A stretch of 64,000 nucleotides of DNA from Lachnoanaerobaculum umeaense (GTDB lineage Bacteria; Bacillota; Clostridia; Lachnospirales; Lachnospiraceae), in the NCBI RefSeq assembly GCF_003589745.1, contig NZ_CP032364.1, forward strand, positions 806,001-870,000, read 5' to 3'. The stretch's first letter is position 1, and every line of letters begins with the position of its first letter. The notes beneath the pieces were generated by a model, which was not told the origin of the DNA, ran no database searches, and was given only the letters and a program-made list of their open reading frames with translations. Shown here piece after piece: positions 1 through 9,260 of the stretch. A program made the translations under genes and the position numbers.

Positions 1-795
1 AAGAAGTGTGCACCTCCAACAGAGATTGAGAGTGGAAATATTGTAGGTGGTTTTGCACATGCACAGGTTCTTGCACTTGCAGATAAGGTAGTAGATGCTG
101 TTAAATCAGGTGCTATTTCAAAGTTTGTTGTAATGGCAGGTTGTGATGGACGTTCAAAGGCAAGAAACTACTATACAGATTTTGCAAAGGCTCTTCCAAA
201 GGATGCCATTATTCTTACAGCCGGATGTGCTAAGTACAAATATAATAAGCTTGACCTTGGAGATATAGGCGGTATTCCAAGAGTGCTTGATGCAGGTCAG
301 TGTAATGACTCTTATTCATTGGCAGTTATCGCACTTAAGCTTAAGGAAGTATTTGGTCTGGATGATATCAATGATCTTCCACTTGAGTTCAATATTGCAT
401 GGTATGAGCAGAAGGCAGTTATTGTTTTACTTGCACTTTTATACTTAGGAGTAAAGAATATTCACCTTGGACCAACACTTCCTGGATTCCTTTCACCAAA
501 TGTGGCTAAGGTTTTAGTTGACAACTTTGGTATTGCAGGTATTGGAACAGTTGAGGATGATATCGAGCTTTTCTTTGGAAAAGTTGAGAAAGAAGTGGTT
601 GATGGAAAGTACAGCCCTGATATGCTTATTGGAGAGGTGCTCTCAGAGAACCCTGCAGCTGCAAATGTGCTTATGGAAATAGGTATGCACTGTCTTGGAT
701 GCCCATCATCACAGATGGAATCACTTGCAGAGGCAGCAATGGTACATGGCATTGAGGTAAATGAACTTATCAGCAGATTAAATCAGCTAGGATAA
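1..795 (+). CDS. hcp: Hydroxylamine reductase / hybrid-cluster protein, C-terminal part, with DUF1858 tail (5' end outside window)
   Basis: The reading frame is already open at base 1 and ends at TAA 793-795, so this is the last ~264 codons of a longer gene. The protein has the C-terminal Hcp landmarks: [13 protein letters not shown], the [11 protein letters not shown] cluster-binding stretch, AGQCNDSYS and [11 protein letters not shown]. Hcp proteins carry a 4Fe-2S-2O hybrid cluster and act in cytoplasmic NO/hydroxylamine stress. After the usual Hcp end (about codon 200 of the visible part) there are ~60 extra residues beginning [11 protein letters not shown] and containing CLGCPSS; this matches the small helical DUF1858 domain. 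That domain occurs alone or fused to redox proteins in clostridia. An intrinsic terminator follows directly. The hcp call is firm; the role of the tail is unknown. Confidence 0.95.
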   Translation, partial: KKCAPPTEIESGNIVGGFAHAQVLALADKVVDAVKSGAISKFVVMAGCDGRSKARNYYTDFAKALPKDAIILTAGCAKYKYNKLDLGDIGGIPRVLDAGQCNDSYSLAVIALKLKEVFGLDDINDLPLEFNIAWYEQKAVIVLLALLYLGVKNIHLGPTLPGFLSPNVAKVLVDNFGIAGIGTVEDDIELFFGKVEKEVVDGKYSPDMLIGEVLSENPAAANVLMEIGMHCLGCPSSQMESLAEAAMVHGIEVNELISRLNQLG

Positions 796-810
796 TTTAT
801 ATATAGATTT

Positions 811-850
811 AAAAATCGCTCAAGTCGAAAGACTTGGGCGATTTTATTTT
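811..850 (+). terminator. Intrinsic terminator of hcp
   Basis: A hairpin with arms around AAAATCGCTCAAGTC and GACTTGGGCGATTTT, GAAA loop and a following T-rich tract lies 16 bases after the hcp stop codon. Confidence 0.85.
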
Positions 851-860
851 GAAAAATTTT

Positions 861-912
861 ACAAAAAAGATGAGAGCCACATGCAAACCTTGTGGATCAC
901 ATATGGCTCTCA
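861..912 (-). terminator. Intrinsic terminator of the AraC gene (minus strand)
   Basis: TGAGAGCCACAT (871-882) and ATATGGCTCTCA (901-912) are inverted copies with one mismatch. Read on the minus strand the hairpin is followed by TCTTTTTTG, so it ends transcription of the AraC-type gene at 995-1882 and faces the hcp terminator. The small plus-strand open frame over this region is not a gene. Confidence 0.75.
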
Positions 913-994
913 TACGGAGATATCACACATATAGTATACAATTTATAAAAAATAAATCAAGTAAACTTTTTGTGAACGAAGCCGGCTTAAGCTT

Positions 995-1882
995 TTACTT
1001 GTCCATTCTTTTTATAAATCTGTTAAATTCTAAATCTGACATTGTATCATTTTCATGTTTTAACTTTCTATAGGTAGAAGGTGTAAGACTGTAGTGATTT
1101 TTAAATGCCTTTGAAAATACTGATAAAGAGTCGTATCCGCAGGAGTAGGCAACATTTTCTACAGATAATGCTGAGTCATCAAGTAAATGGCAAGCTCTGT
1201 TCAATCTACAGTAAGTTAAATATTCAGAGGGTGAATGTCCCATACTGGTTTTAAAAATTGTAAAAAGATAGTTTCTACTTATACCAAGATGAGAAGAGAC
1301 ATCAGCAACTCCTATTGGATGATAAAAATTGTTCTGTATAAATTCTATAGCTCTAACCAAATAATTATTATTTCTTAGTTCAGAGGATTGACTTATAGAT
1401 TCTGAGTACATAGTATCCGGGCAGAGAGAACTTAAGAAATCAAATAATAGTGATTGTCTCTTCAGCTCTTCCTTCAATCCGCTTGAATCTGTATCAAGTA
1501 TGGCATCTGCTATTGAAATCATATGGCTTTTCTCACCATGTAGAATAGGATTTTTATAATTAATACCCATTCTTGATAATATTTCTGAAACCTTGTAACC
1601 CTTGAATGCAACCCAAAGATAATGCCATGGATCATCAAAATCCGCTTGATAAAAAGTCATAGCAGTAGGTTCTATAAGAAAAGCTTGGTTTTCACATAGA
1701 TCATATTCAACATTGTCACAGAAAAATTTACCCTTACCGCTCAATATATAGTGAATAATATAGCAAGGTCTTATGGCAGGTCCAAATCTATGTCCTGGAC
1801 TACATTTTTCTTGTCCGGCAAAATTTATAAAGCAATCAGAAAACATCTGATCATTGAATAGTTTGAATCTTACATTATCCAT
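995..1882 (-). CDS. AraC-family regulator of the alpha-galactoside module
   Basis: A 295-residue protein with an N-terminal cupin-like sugar-sensing half (residues ~15-150, including HRFGPAIRPCYIIHYILSG) and a C-terminal pair of AraC helix-turn-helix motifs (~185-285; HLGISRNYLFTIFK and VAYSCGYDSLSVFSKAFK). A GTGGAG ribosome site lies just before the ATG. It is divergent from the sugar importer/alpha-galactosidase operon starting at 2214, the arrangement seen for RafR/MsmR-type activators of raffinose and melibiose use. I infer that it activates that operon when an alpha-galactoside is bound. The exact sugar cannot be read from the sequence. Its terminator is at 861-912. Confidence 0.9.
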   Translation of the reverse strand: MDNVRFKLFNDQMFSDCFINFAGQEKCSPGHRFGPAIRPCYIIHYILSGKGKFFCDNVEYDLCENQAFLIEPTAMTFYQADFDDPWHYLWVAFKGYKVSEILSRMGINYKNPILHGEKSHMISIADAILDTDSSGLKEELKRQSLLFDFLSSLCPDTMYSESISQSSELRNNNYLVRAIEFIQNNFYHPIGVADVSSHLGISRNYLFTIFKTSMGHSPSEYLTYCRLNRACHLLDDSALSVENVAYSCGYDSLSVFSKAFKNHYSLTPSTYRKLKHENDTMSDLEFNRFIKRMDK

Positions 1883-2213
1883 AATGCTCCACTTTCAGTA
1901 TATTTATTAAATTGAAAATATATCATAAATATATTTTATTTTTTTATAAGTTTAAATGCAATGTAAAAAGCTTAAGATTTAATAAAATTAGGAGTAAAAA
2001 GTTTTTGTATTTAAAGAACATTGGTTTACAAAAGAACCAATTATAGAAATAACAGTATATAAATAAGATAAGTAGTAATATAGTGATTTATAGTTATATA
2101 GATATAAAATATTTGAAACTGATTACATTTTAACAAATTTATATAACATTTTGAAATGAAGACCTAAAAAAAATATACTATCATAAAAACATAAATTTGA
2201 GGGAGGACTTAAA
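1883..2213. other. Divergent AraC / sugar-operon control region (331 bp)
   Basis: This very AT-rich gap separates the divergent AraC gene and the sugar-binding protein gene. It holds a 20-bp dyad at 2021-2040, listed separately, and the GGGAGG ribosome site of the next gene. I see no coding sequence. Several AT-rich hexamers could be promoter elements, but none forms a clear -35/-10 pair at proper spacing. Confidence 0.6.
2021..2040. promoter_or_regulatory. Candidate operator dyad upstream of the sugar operon
   Basis: TTGGTT (2021-2026) and AACCAA (2035-2040) form a perfect inverted repeat with an 8-base spacer, about 175 bp before the binding-protein start and 140 bp before the AraC start. 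The position suits a regulator site. Which protein binds it is inference. Confidence 0.4.
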
Positions 2214-3542
2214 ATGTTTAAGAAAAAAATACTTGGTTTAGCATTGTCATCATTAATGGCATTGTCTTTAGTAGCTTGTGGAGGAGCTTCATCATCAGAA
2301 AGTACATCATCAGGAGGCTCAGATACAAAAGCTGCCGCAGAAGGCTCACAGAGCAGTAGTGACGGCGGAAAGATCACAGTTGCTATATGGGATAACGGAC
2401 AAAAACCGGGATTACAGGAAATCATAAATGATTTTACTGCAGAAACAGGATATCAGGTAGATCTTCAGGTAATCTCATGGGACGCATATTGGACATTACT
2501 TGAGGCAGGTGCTTCGGGTGGAAGTATGCCGGATGTATTCTGGATGCATTCCAATGAATCACAAAAATATATGGAAAATGATATACTTATGGATCTTACT
2601 GACAGAATCAAATCAAGTGATAAACTTGAGATGGATAAATTCCCTGAGGATGTTAGGAAATTATATGAAAATGATGGAAAAACTTATGCTATACCAAAGG
2701 ATGTGGATACAATAGCACTTTGGTACAATAAGACAATGTTTGATGAGGCAGGTATTGCATATCCGGATGAAAACTGGACATGGGATGATTACTATGATGC
2801 AGCCGTAAAGCTTACAAAGCCTGATGGAAGTCAGTTCGGTACAGCTATGAATCCTACAAACAATCAGGATGGATGGTACAATATAGTATATTCAATGGGT
2901 GGAAAGATTATTTCAGATGATATGAAGACATCCGGAATGGATGATCCTAATACATTAAAGGCAATGGAATTTGTAGATAAACTTAGAAAAGATGCTATGC
3001 CTGATGCTACCGTGATGTCTGAGACAGGTACAGATGTACTTTTACAGTCCGGAAAGATTGCAATGTTGCCACAGGGTTCATGGATGGTAGCACCATTTAA
3101 AGAGAATGAGTATCTTGTTGCAAACTGTGATGTAGCTGTACTTCCAAAGGATGCTACTACAGGCAAGAGAGTAAGTCTTTATAACGGTCTTGGTTGGGCT
3201 GCAAGTGCAAATACTAAGAATCCTGAAGGTGCTTGGAAGCTTATTGAGTGGTTCTCAACAAAGGAGAATCAGGAAAAACAGGCAGAACTTGGTGTAACAA
3301 TGGCGGCATATGAGGGTGTATCTGATTTGTGGAAGAATAATACAGATAAATTCAATCTTCAAGCATATTTAACAATGTTAAATGACAGTGATCTTGTAAT
3401 TAGACCGCACTCAAGAGCAACAGTAGTTTGGGAAAACCAAAATTCAGCTAATCTTGTAGAGGCTTGGAGTAATAAGGTAAGCATAGACGAAGCATGTAAG
3501 AAGGCTGCAACTGATATGAATGAGCTATTGTCACAGGAATAA
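2214..3542 (+). CDS. Sugar ABC transporter substrate-binding lipoprotein (CUT1)
   Basis: A 442-residue extracellular solute-binding protein (family 1). It opens with a lipoprotein signal peptide whose lipobox LSLVACGG puts the acylated Cys near residue 22. A Ser/Gly-rich linker (to ~residue 45) follows, then the mature domain starting ITVAIWDNGQKPG. The motif ALWYNKTMFDEAGI is typical of maltose/multiple-sugar binders. GGGAGG lies before the ATG. It is first in an operon with two CUT1 permeases and alpha-galactosidase, so the ligand is probably melibiose, raffinose or a related alpha-galactoside. A terminator-like hairpin directly after the gene probably lets it be made in excess over the permeases. 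Confidence 0.93.
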   Translation: MFKKKILGLALSSLMALSLVACGGASSSESTSSGGSDTKAAAEGSQSSSDGGKITVAIWDNGQKPGLQEIINDFTAETGYQVDLQVISWDAYWTLLEAGASGGSMPDVFWMHSNESQKYMENDILMDLTDRIKSSDKLEMDKFPEDVRKLYENDGKTYAIPKDVDTIALWYNKTMFDEAGIAYPDENWTWDDYYDAAVKLTKPDGSQFGTAMNPTNNQDGWYNIVYSMGGKIISDDMKTSGMDDPNTLKAMEFVDKLRKDAMPDATVMSETGTDVLLQSGKIAMLPQGSWMVAPFKENEYLVANCDVAVLPKDATTGKRVSLYNGLGWAASANTKNPEGAWKLIEWFSTKENQEKQAELGVTMAAYEGVSDLWKNNTDKFNLQAYLTMLNDSDLVIRPHSRATVVWENQNSANLVEAWSNKVSIDEACKKAATDMNELLSQE

Positions 3543-3559
3543 TTGTTGTAATTTATTCG

Positions 3560-3589
3560 AAGCTGCTACATTTTGTAGCAGCTTTTTTA
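3560..3589 (+). terminator. Intra-operon terminator/attenuator between binding protein and permeases
   Basis: AAGCTGCTACA (3560-3570) and its exact complement TGTAGCAGCTT (3574-3584) form an 11-bp stem with a 3-base loop followed by TTTTAT. Only 13 bases separate it from the first permease start, so it likely acts as a leaky terminator or mRNA 3'-end stabiliser inside the operon. Confidence 0.8.
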
Positions 3590-3602
3590 TAAAGGAGAGT
3601 GT

Positions 3603-4493
3603 ATGAGCAAACTGAGAATGTCACCGAGGCAAAAGAGTGAACTAAGATGGGGATGGGCATTTATGTTTCCGACAGTTCTAGGACTATTGGTACTTAATAT
3701 ATATCCTACAATAAGAACAATATATCAAAGCTTTTTCAAAACCGGAGATTTCGGAAAGGGAAATAAGTTCGTAGGTTTTGGAAATTATATAAAGCTTTTT
3801 AAAGGCACTGAAATATGGCAGGCAATTATAAATACATTTAAATATGCAATAGTGGAGGTTCCATTTTCTATAGCAATCGCTTTGGTACTTGCAGTATTTT
3901 TGAATGGTAAAATAAAGGGTAGAGGAATTTATCGTACTATTTTCTTCTTGCCTATGGTTGCAGCACCTGCAGCAGTGGCCATGGTTTGGAGATGGCTTTA
4001 TAACTCTGAGTTTGGACTTATAAATAACATTTTTCATTCAAAAGTTAACTGGATTTCAAATCCTAATATAGCTGTATATTCTATTGCGGTTATAGGTATA
4101 TGGTCAATTATTGGCTACAATATGATTTTGTTTATTTCAGGTTTACAGGAAATACCGGCTGATTATTATGAGGCATCAAGCCTTGACGGTGCTAGTGGAA
4201 TACATCAATTTTTTAATATTACGATACCATTGCTTTCACCTACTATATTCTTTGTAACAATTACTAGAGTGATAGGTGGCTTCATGGTATTTGACCTTAT
4301 ATATATGGTAATGGATAGGAACAATCCGGCACTTCCAAAAACTCAATCATTAGTATTTTTATTCTATCAATATGCTTTTAGAAATCAGGATAAGGGTATG
4401 GGAGCAGCAGTTGTGGTAGTTCTTTTGTTGATTGTTATAATTATTACAGTATTACAAATGTTGGCACAGAAAAAATGGGTTCATTATAACTAG
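3603..4493 (+). CDS. Sugar ABC transporter permease, MalF/UgpA type
   Basis: A 296-residue inner-membrane permease with about six membrane segments: the first at ~18-38, then a cluster from ~75 to 285. The EAA loop that docks the ATPase reads YEASSLDGASGIHQFFNITIP around residues 193-213. AAGGAG precedes the ATG. It forms the channel together with the MalG-like permease eight bases downstream. No ATPase gene is present, as is usual for Firmicute CUT1 importers, which share an MsmX/MsmK-type ATPase encoded elsewhere. Confidence 0.93.
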   Translation: MSKLRMSPRQKSELRWGWAFMFPTVLGLLVLNIYPTIRTIYQSFFKTGDFGKGNKFVGFGNYIKLFKGTEIWQAIINTFKYAIVEVPFSIAIALVLAVFLNGKIKGRGIYRTIFFLPMVAAPAAVAMVWRWLYNSEFGLINNIFHSKVNWISNPNIAVYSIAVIGIWSIIGYNMILFISGLQEIPADYYEASSLDGASGIHQFFNITIPLLSPTIFFVTITRVIGGFMVFDLIYMVMDRNNPALPKTQSLVFLFYQYAFRNQDKGMGAAVVVVLLLIVIIITVLQMLAQKKWVHYN

Positions 4494-4501
4494 GAGGAAA
4501 T

Positions 4502-5314
4502 ATGAAATTAAATAAACTTTTAATTCATGTGATACTGATCATTGTATCCATAACTATGATTGTTCCCTTTGCATGGATGGCACTCACAGCTTTTAAAACA
4601 GTGACAGAGTCTACCAGCGTGAATCCATTTACAATACTTCCATCAAAATGGATCACATCAAATTTCACTGAAGTCATCAATAATATGGACTTTATTAAAT
4701 TGTATTTAAATACATTATTGCTGATAGTTGGTAGAGTATTTTTCGCTGTAATGACTTCAACCATAGCGGGTTATGCTTTGGCAAGGCTTGAATTTCCGGG
4801 CAAGACTATATGCTTCGGTCTTGTACTGTTCCAGATGATGGTTCCCGGTCAGATATTTATAATACCACAGTATCTTATGGTAAGTAAGCTTGGAATGCTG
4901 GATACTATTTTTGCTTTAATTTTTCCGGGACTTGTATCAGCATTTGGAACATTCCTACTTAGACAGACATTTATGTCTCTACCTAGAGATTTGGAAGAGG
5001 CGGCAAGAATAGACGGATGTAATATAGGACAGACATTTTTACTTATAATGATGCCACTTGTGCGTTCAGGAATGATTGCACTTGGAATTTTTACAGCTGT
5101 GTTTGCATATAAAGATTTGATGTGGCCAATGATTGTAAACAAGAATGTTATGCCTCTATCAGCAGCACTTGCTAAGATGCAGGGACAGTATACGAATAAC
5201 TATCCACAGCTGATGGCAGCTTCATTACTTGCGTGTATTCCTATGATCATTCTATATCTAATATTCCAGAAGCAGTTTGTAGAAGGTATAGCAACGTCAG
5301 GGGGAAAATTATAA
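4502..5314 (+). CDS. Sugar ABC transporter permease, MalG type
   Basis: A 270-residue membrane protein with an N-terminal membrane helix (~7-29) and five further segments. Its EAA loop reads LEEAARIDGCNIGQTFLLIMMP (about residues 163-184), the standard ATPase contact of CUT1 permeases. AGGAGG lies just before the ATG, eight bases after the previous gene. It is the second half of the translocation pore and precedes alpha-galactosidase by 15 bases in the same operon. Confidence 0.93.
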   Translation: MKLNKLLIHVILIIVSITMIVPFAWMALTAFKTVTESTSVNPFTILPSKWITSNFTEVINNMDFIKLYLNTLLLIVGRVFFAVMTSTIAGYALARLEFPGKTICFGLVLFQMMVPGQIFIIPQYLMVSKLGMLDTIFALIFPGLVSAFGTFLLRQTFMSLPRDLEEAARIDGCNIGQTFLLIMMPLVRSGMIALGIFTAVFAYKDLMWPMIVNKNVMPLSAALAKMQGQYTNNYPQLMAASLLACIPMIILYLIFQKQFVEGIATSGGKL

Positions 5315-5329
5315 TATTAAGAGGTGTTT

Positions 5330-7510
5330 ATGTCTATTAAATTAAACGGTAATTTAATTACTCTTTCAACAAAGAATACATCATATCAGATGAAAATTGA
5401 TGATTTAGGTTATCTTTTCCACACATGGTATGGTGAAAGAATAGAAGACAGCGACGATATGTCTTATCGCATTAGCAGTATAGACAGAGGGTTTAGTGGA
5501 AATCCGTATGAGACAATGGATAGAAGTTACTCTTTGGATGTATATCCACAGGAATATCCTACTTTTGGAAGTGGAGATTACAGAGCTGATTGTATTCAGG
5601 TAATAAATCCTGACGGTACAAATATAGTGGAATTAAAATATGATTCCTATGAAATAAAAAAGGGAAAATACGACTTGCCGGGACTTCCGGCTTTTTTCTG
5701 GAATGAAGAAGAGGGTGAGAGTCTTAAAGTAAACCTTATAGATAAGGTAAGCGGAGTAAGAGTAGAGCTTTTGTATGGTGTACTTGAAAAATATGATATT
5801 ATCACAAGAGCGGTTAAGATAGTAAATACATCTGTAAATGAACTCAAAATAGAAAAGGCACTTTCAGCATGTATAGATATGGTGGACGGTGATTTTGATC
5901 TTATACATTTCCATGGAAAGCATGCTATGGAAAGAGAGTTTGAGAGAAGCCCGCTGTTACACGGAAAGATGGTACTTGAAAGCAAGAGAGGTACATCAAG
6001 CCATCAACAAAATCCGTTTGCAATACTTGCAAAAAAGGATGCTACTGAAACATTTGGTGAATGTGTGGGTTTTGCATTTGTATATAGCGGTTCATTTATA
6101 ATTGAAGCTGAGATAGATCAGGTAAATCAGACAAGACTTGTAGTAGGGCTTCACCCTGAGCAGTTTGAATACATTTTGAATGCAGGTGAGGAACTTGTAC
6201 TTCCTGAGGTGGCATTTACATATTCAAATGCCGGATTTGAGAAAATGACACATTCATTCCATGATGCTGTAAGACAAAACCTGCAACAGGGTAAGTTTGT
6301 ACATACACATAGACCTATACTTATAAACAACTGGGAAGCTACTTATTTTGATTTTAATGCGGATAAGATCTTTGATATCGCATCAAAGGCAAAGAGTCTT
6401 GGAATAGAGCTTTTGGTTATGGATGACGGATGGTTTGGAGAAAGATATGATGATGCAAGAGGACTTGGAGACTGGTATGTAAACGAAGAGAAACTTGGTT
6501 CATCATTAAAGGAATTGGTGGATCGTATCAATGCTATAGATATGAAATTCGGCATCTGGTTTGAGCCTGAAATGATAAATGAGGATACAAGACTTTATAG
6601 AGAGCATCCGGATTTTATGATCAGAGTACCGAACAGAAAGGGAGTAAAGGGCAGAGAACAGTTTATTCTTGACTTTACCAGAAAAGATGTTAGAGATTAT
6701 ATTAAAGATATGATGGTAAAAATTCTGGATAATGCAAATATTGAGTATATCAAATGGGATATGAACAGAAGCTTGTCTGCGGTATATTCAGCAAAACTTC
6801 CTGTAAAAAATATGGGAGAGTTCCATTACAGATATGTTCTCGGTCTTTATGATTTACTTGGTGAACTTACAAAGAAGTATCCGAATATTATGTTTGAGGG
6901 CTGTTCAGGTGGTGGCGGAAGATATGATCTTGGTATGCTTTACTACCATCCTCAAATCTGGCTAAGTGATGATACTGATGCTATTGAAAGATTGAAAATA
7001 CAGTATGGAAGTTCATTTGCATATCCAATAGGAAGTGCAGGTGCACATGTGTCAGCATCACCTAATCATCAAACTACAAGGAAAACACCTTTTGAAACCA
7101 GAGCTACTGTAGCTATGGCCGGTACTTTCGGATATGAGCTTGATTTAAATAAGGTATCAGAAAAAGAGCAGGAGCAGGTAAAGTCTCAGGTTAAGGATTA
7201 TATAAAATATGATGAGCTGATTCATGAGGGTGATTACTACAGAATCACAAGTCCATATGATAAATCAAGAGTTACTGCTTGGCAGGTTCTCTCAAAGGAT
7301 AAAAAATTCGGACTTTTAAGTGCTGTGGTACAAGCTGTAGAGGCAAATGAGTCAAATATTTATATTTATCCAAGAGGTCTTGAGAGCGAAGCTTATTATG
7401 AGATAGCAGGTGAAAAGAGACGAGGAAAAGTCTGGATGAAAGGTGGGGTTTTAATTCCGAGAATTAAAGAAGAGTACGAGTCATTCAGATTTGAAATAAA
7501 AAGAGTTTAG
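5330..7510 (+). CDS. Alpha-galactosidase, GH36
   Basis: A 726-residue cytoplasmic glycoside hydrolase that releases galactose from alpha-1,6-galactosides brought in by the adjacent importer. Layout is the GH36 one: N-terminal beta-sandwich (~1-315), TIM barrel (~320-640), C-terminal beta domain. Catalytic motifs are visible: KWDMNRS with the nucleophile Asp at 477 and SDDTDA with the acid/base Asp at 548, matching the spacing in characterised GH36 enzymes. LVMDDGWFG and WFEPEMI are also typical. I chose ATG 5330 because AAGAGG sits five bases upstream; the GTG at 5324 overlaps that site. The stop codon is only a few bases from the left end of an IS1182 element, so any native terminator is gone or displaced. 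Confidence 0.95.
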   Translation: MSIKLNGNLITLSTKNTSYQMKIDDLGYLFHTWYGERIEDSDDMSYRISSIDRGFSGNPYETMDRSYSLDVYPQEYPTFGSGDYRADCIQVINPDGTNIVELKYDSYEIKKGKYDLPGLPAFFWNEEEGESLKVNLIDKVSGVRVELLYGVLEKYDIITRAVKIVNTSVNELKIEKALSACIDMVDGDFDLIHFHGKHAMEREFERSPLLHGKMVLESKRGTSSHQQNPFAILAKKDATETFGECVGFAFVYSGSFIIEAEIDQVNQTRLVVGLHPEQFEYILNAGEELVLPEVAFTYSNAGFEKMTHSFHDAVRQNLQQGKFVHTHRPILINNWEATYFDFNADKIFDIASKAKSLGIELLVMDDGWFGERYDDARGLGDWYVNEEKLGSSLKELVDRINAIDMKFGIWFEPEMINEDTRLYREHPDFMIRVPNRKGVKGREQFILDFTRKDVRDYIKDMMVKILDNANIEYIKWDMNRSLSAVYSAKLPVKNMGEFHYRYVLGLYDLLGELTKKYPNIMFEGCSGGGGRYDLGMLYYHPQIWLSDDTDAIERLKIQYGSSFAYPIGSAGAHVSASPNHQTTRKTPFETRATVAMAGTFGYELDLNKVSEKEQEQVKSQVKDYIKYDELIHEGDYYRITSPYDKSRVTAWQVLSKDKKFGLLSAVVQAVEANESNIYIYPRGLESEAYYEIAGEKRRGKVWMKGGVLIPRIKEEYESFRFEIKRV

Positions 7511-7552
7511 TAATGAAAAAAGGGGCTGTCGGGAAATGATAGTCATAAGAAA

Positions 7553-7585
7553 GGGAGGTGTGACTCAAAACGAGTCACACCTCCC
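7553..7585 (+). terminator. Hairpin at the left end of the IS1182 element
   Basis: A perfect 14-bp stem: GGGAGGTGTGACTC at 7553-7566, loop AAAAC, complement at 7572-7585, then TAAGTTTTT. It lies between the IS end and the transposase start, so it should stop transcription entering from alpha-galactosidase and may also end the alpha-galactoside mRNA. Confidence 0.8.
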
Positions 7586-7602
7586 TAAGTTTTTACATAA
7601 AA

Positions 7603-7628
7603 AAAGATGGCTAACGATAACCATCTTT
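7603..7628 (+). terminator. Second hairpin in the IS1182 leader
   Basis: AAAGATGG (7603-7610) pairs with CCATCTTT (7621-7628) across a 10-base loop, 25 bases before the transposase ATG. It could add to the read-through block or sequester the start region. The function is inferred from position. Confidence 0.5.
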
Positions 7629-7697
7629 CTCCGTTACATGTTATAATGTAACTATGCTCACAGTTAATTATTATAACGACTTTTTTGAAATAGGTCA

Positions 7698-7725
7698 ACA
7701 GAAAATCAACTTTAGCTTCTATGAA
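7698..7725 (+). repeat. Left target-site duplication of IS1202-like copy 1
   Basis: Twenty-eight bases identical to 9301-9328, taken from codons 17-24 of the IS1182 transposase gene. The boundary is uncertain by one base because the next base is also shared. Duplications this long are characteristic of the IS1202 group. Confidence 0.9.
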
Positions 7726-7848
7726 TATAAGCCATAAATGATAAAGTCCTAGTATACCACAAATAAAAATGTCCCACTTATGGTAGAATACTATTTTGTA
7801 TATTCTAACACTAGGAGGAACTGACTTATCAGAAAGGTTATTTTATCA

Positions 7849-9237
7849 ATGGATGAACAAAGAAAGTATGATGTTATCAAAGGTCTGGTGGATCACCCAG
7901 ATACAGCCAATAAGGATAGAGCCGCTCTTATCCTAGGATGCACCAAAAGGCATATAAACCGTATGATACAGGGTTATATTAAATATGGTAAGGCATTCTT
8001 TATTCATGGTAACAGAGGCAAAAAGCCGGCTACCACTATCTGTCCTGATATCAGAAGTCAGGTTCTTGATCTATACAGAACTAAATACTACGAGGCTAAC
8101 TTTGAACACTATACAGAGCTTCTAAAAAAGCATGAAGGCATAAGCATCTCTTCTTCCTCTGTAATGAGTATTTTGGAGTCAGAGTACATTCTATCTCCAA
8201 AGGCTACAAAAGCTAAGCGTAGACGCATTAAGCAAACTCTCAGAGCTAAGAAGGAAGCTGCAACATCAAAAAGGGAATTATCACAGATACAAGCTAACTT
8301 AGTAGCAGTTGAAGATGCTCACAGTCGTCGTCCAAGATGTGCTTATTTTGGTGAATTGCTTCAGATGGATGCTACCCCTTATGAATGGGTGCCGGGGCAG
8401 ATATGGCATCTACATTTGGCTATTGATGATGCCTCAGGTGTTGTCACAGGTGCCTGGTTTGACACTCAGGAGACTCTTAATGGATACTACCATGTATTTG
8501 AGCAGATTCTTACTGATTATGGTATTCCTTATAAGTTTCTTACTGATAAACGAACTGTATTTACTTACAAGAAAAAAGGTGCCTTATCTGACGACAAAGA
8601 CACCTATACACAGTTTGCATACGCCTGTAAGCAACTTGGCACACAGCTTGAATCAAGCAGCGTACCACAGGCTAAAGGACGTATAGAACGATTGAATCAG
8701 ACTTTACAGTCACGCCTGCCTATTGAGTTTAGACTCGCAGGCGTAACCGATATCCATAAAGCCAATGAATTCATTTACCACTACATAAAAGAATTCAATG
8801 AGAAGTTCGCACTTCCACTTTATGGTATCAAATCTGTCTTTGAAACGCAACCATCTAAAGAAAAAATAAATCTTACTTTGGCGGTTTTAACTGAGAGAAC
8901 TGTTGATGCCGGACATGCGATTCAATTCGAGAAGAAATTTTATAAGATGATAGATAATAAAGGATTGCAGACCCATTATCGAAAAGGTACCAAGGTTATG
9001 CTTATCAAGGCATTTGATAAGTCTATGTTTGCGTGCGTAAATGACAAAGATATTTATGCACTAGAAGAAATACCGGCTCATGAGCATAAATCTAAGGACT
9101 TGGACGCTGACTACAAACAGCCAAAGCCTAGAAAGCCTTATATACCTCCAATGAACCATCCTTGGAGATTGGATGCCTTTAATAAATTCGCACACTCACA
9201 GCCACACAGAATTGAAGAAGACATAAAAAGTGCATAA
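7849..9237 (+). CDS. DDE transposase, IS1202-like (formerly ISNCY)
   Basis: A 462-residue transposase. Residues ~1-60 form a helix-turn-helix region (AALILGCTKRHINRMIQGYI), ~100-150 a basic linker, and ~165-290 the rve-type catalytic core with D174 (LLQMDATPYEW), D233 (FLTDKRTVF) and E280 (GRIERLNQT). The C-terminal ~100 residues are basic and Pro-rich near the end. All three catalytic residues are present, so it looks active. It differs from copy 2 by five residues that I can see (D8E, Y46D, Y88F, K/R and A/V near residue 390). The ATG has no strong ribosome site immediately before it; an AGGAGG lies ~30 bases upstream. GTG 9230, opening the chimeric IS1182 frame, overlaps its stop. Confidence 0.92.
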   Translation: MDEQRKYDVIKGLVDHPDTANKDRAALILGCTKRHINRMIQGYIKYGKAFFIHGNRGKKPATTICPDIRSQVLDLYRTKYYEANFEHYTELLKKHEGISISSSSVMSILESEYILSPKATKAKRRRIKQTLRAKKEAATSKRELSQIQANLVAVEDAHSRRPRCAYFGELLQMDATPYEWVPGQIWHLHLAIDDASGVVTGAWFDTQETLNGYYHVFEQILTDYGIPYKFLTDKRTVFTYKKKGALSDDKDTYTQFAYACKQLGTQLESSSVPQAKGRIERLNQTLQSRLPIEFRLAGVTDIHKANEFIYHYIKEFNEKFALPLYGIKSVFETQPSKEKINLTLAVLTERTVDAGHAIQFEKKFYKMIDNKGLQTHYRKGTKVMLIKAFDKSMFACVNDKDIYALEEIPAHEHKSKDLDADYKQPKPRKPYIPPMNHPWRLDAFNKFAHSQPHRIEEDIKSA

Positions 9238-9240
9238 TAA

Positions 9241-9260
9241 AAGCCCCTTTGTGGGGGCTT
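9241..9260. terminator. Hairpin at the 3' end of IS1202-like copy 1
   Basis: AAGCCCC (9241-9247) pairs with GGGGCTT (9254-9260) just after the transposase stop. The T-rich tail is better on the minus strand (GGGGCTTTTATTA), so it would mainly shield the transposase from antisense transcription. The same hairpin is at the matching place in copy 2. Confidence 0.55.

Noticed and set aside
834..1073. 79-codon plus-strand open frame after hcp
   Set aside because: It runs through two terminator hairpins and the 3' end of the AraC gene, with no ribosome site and no recognisable protein.
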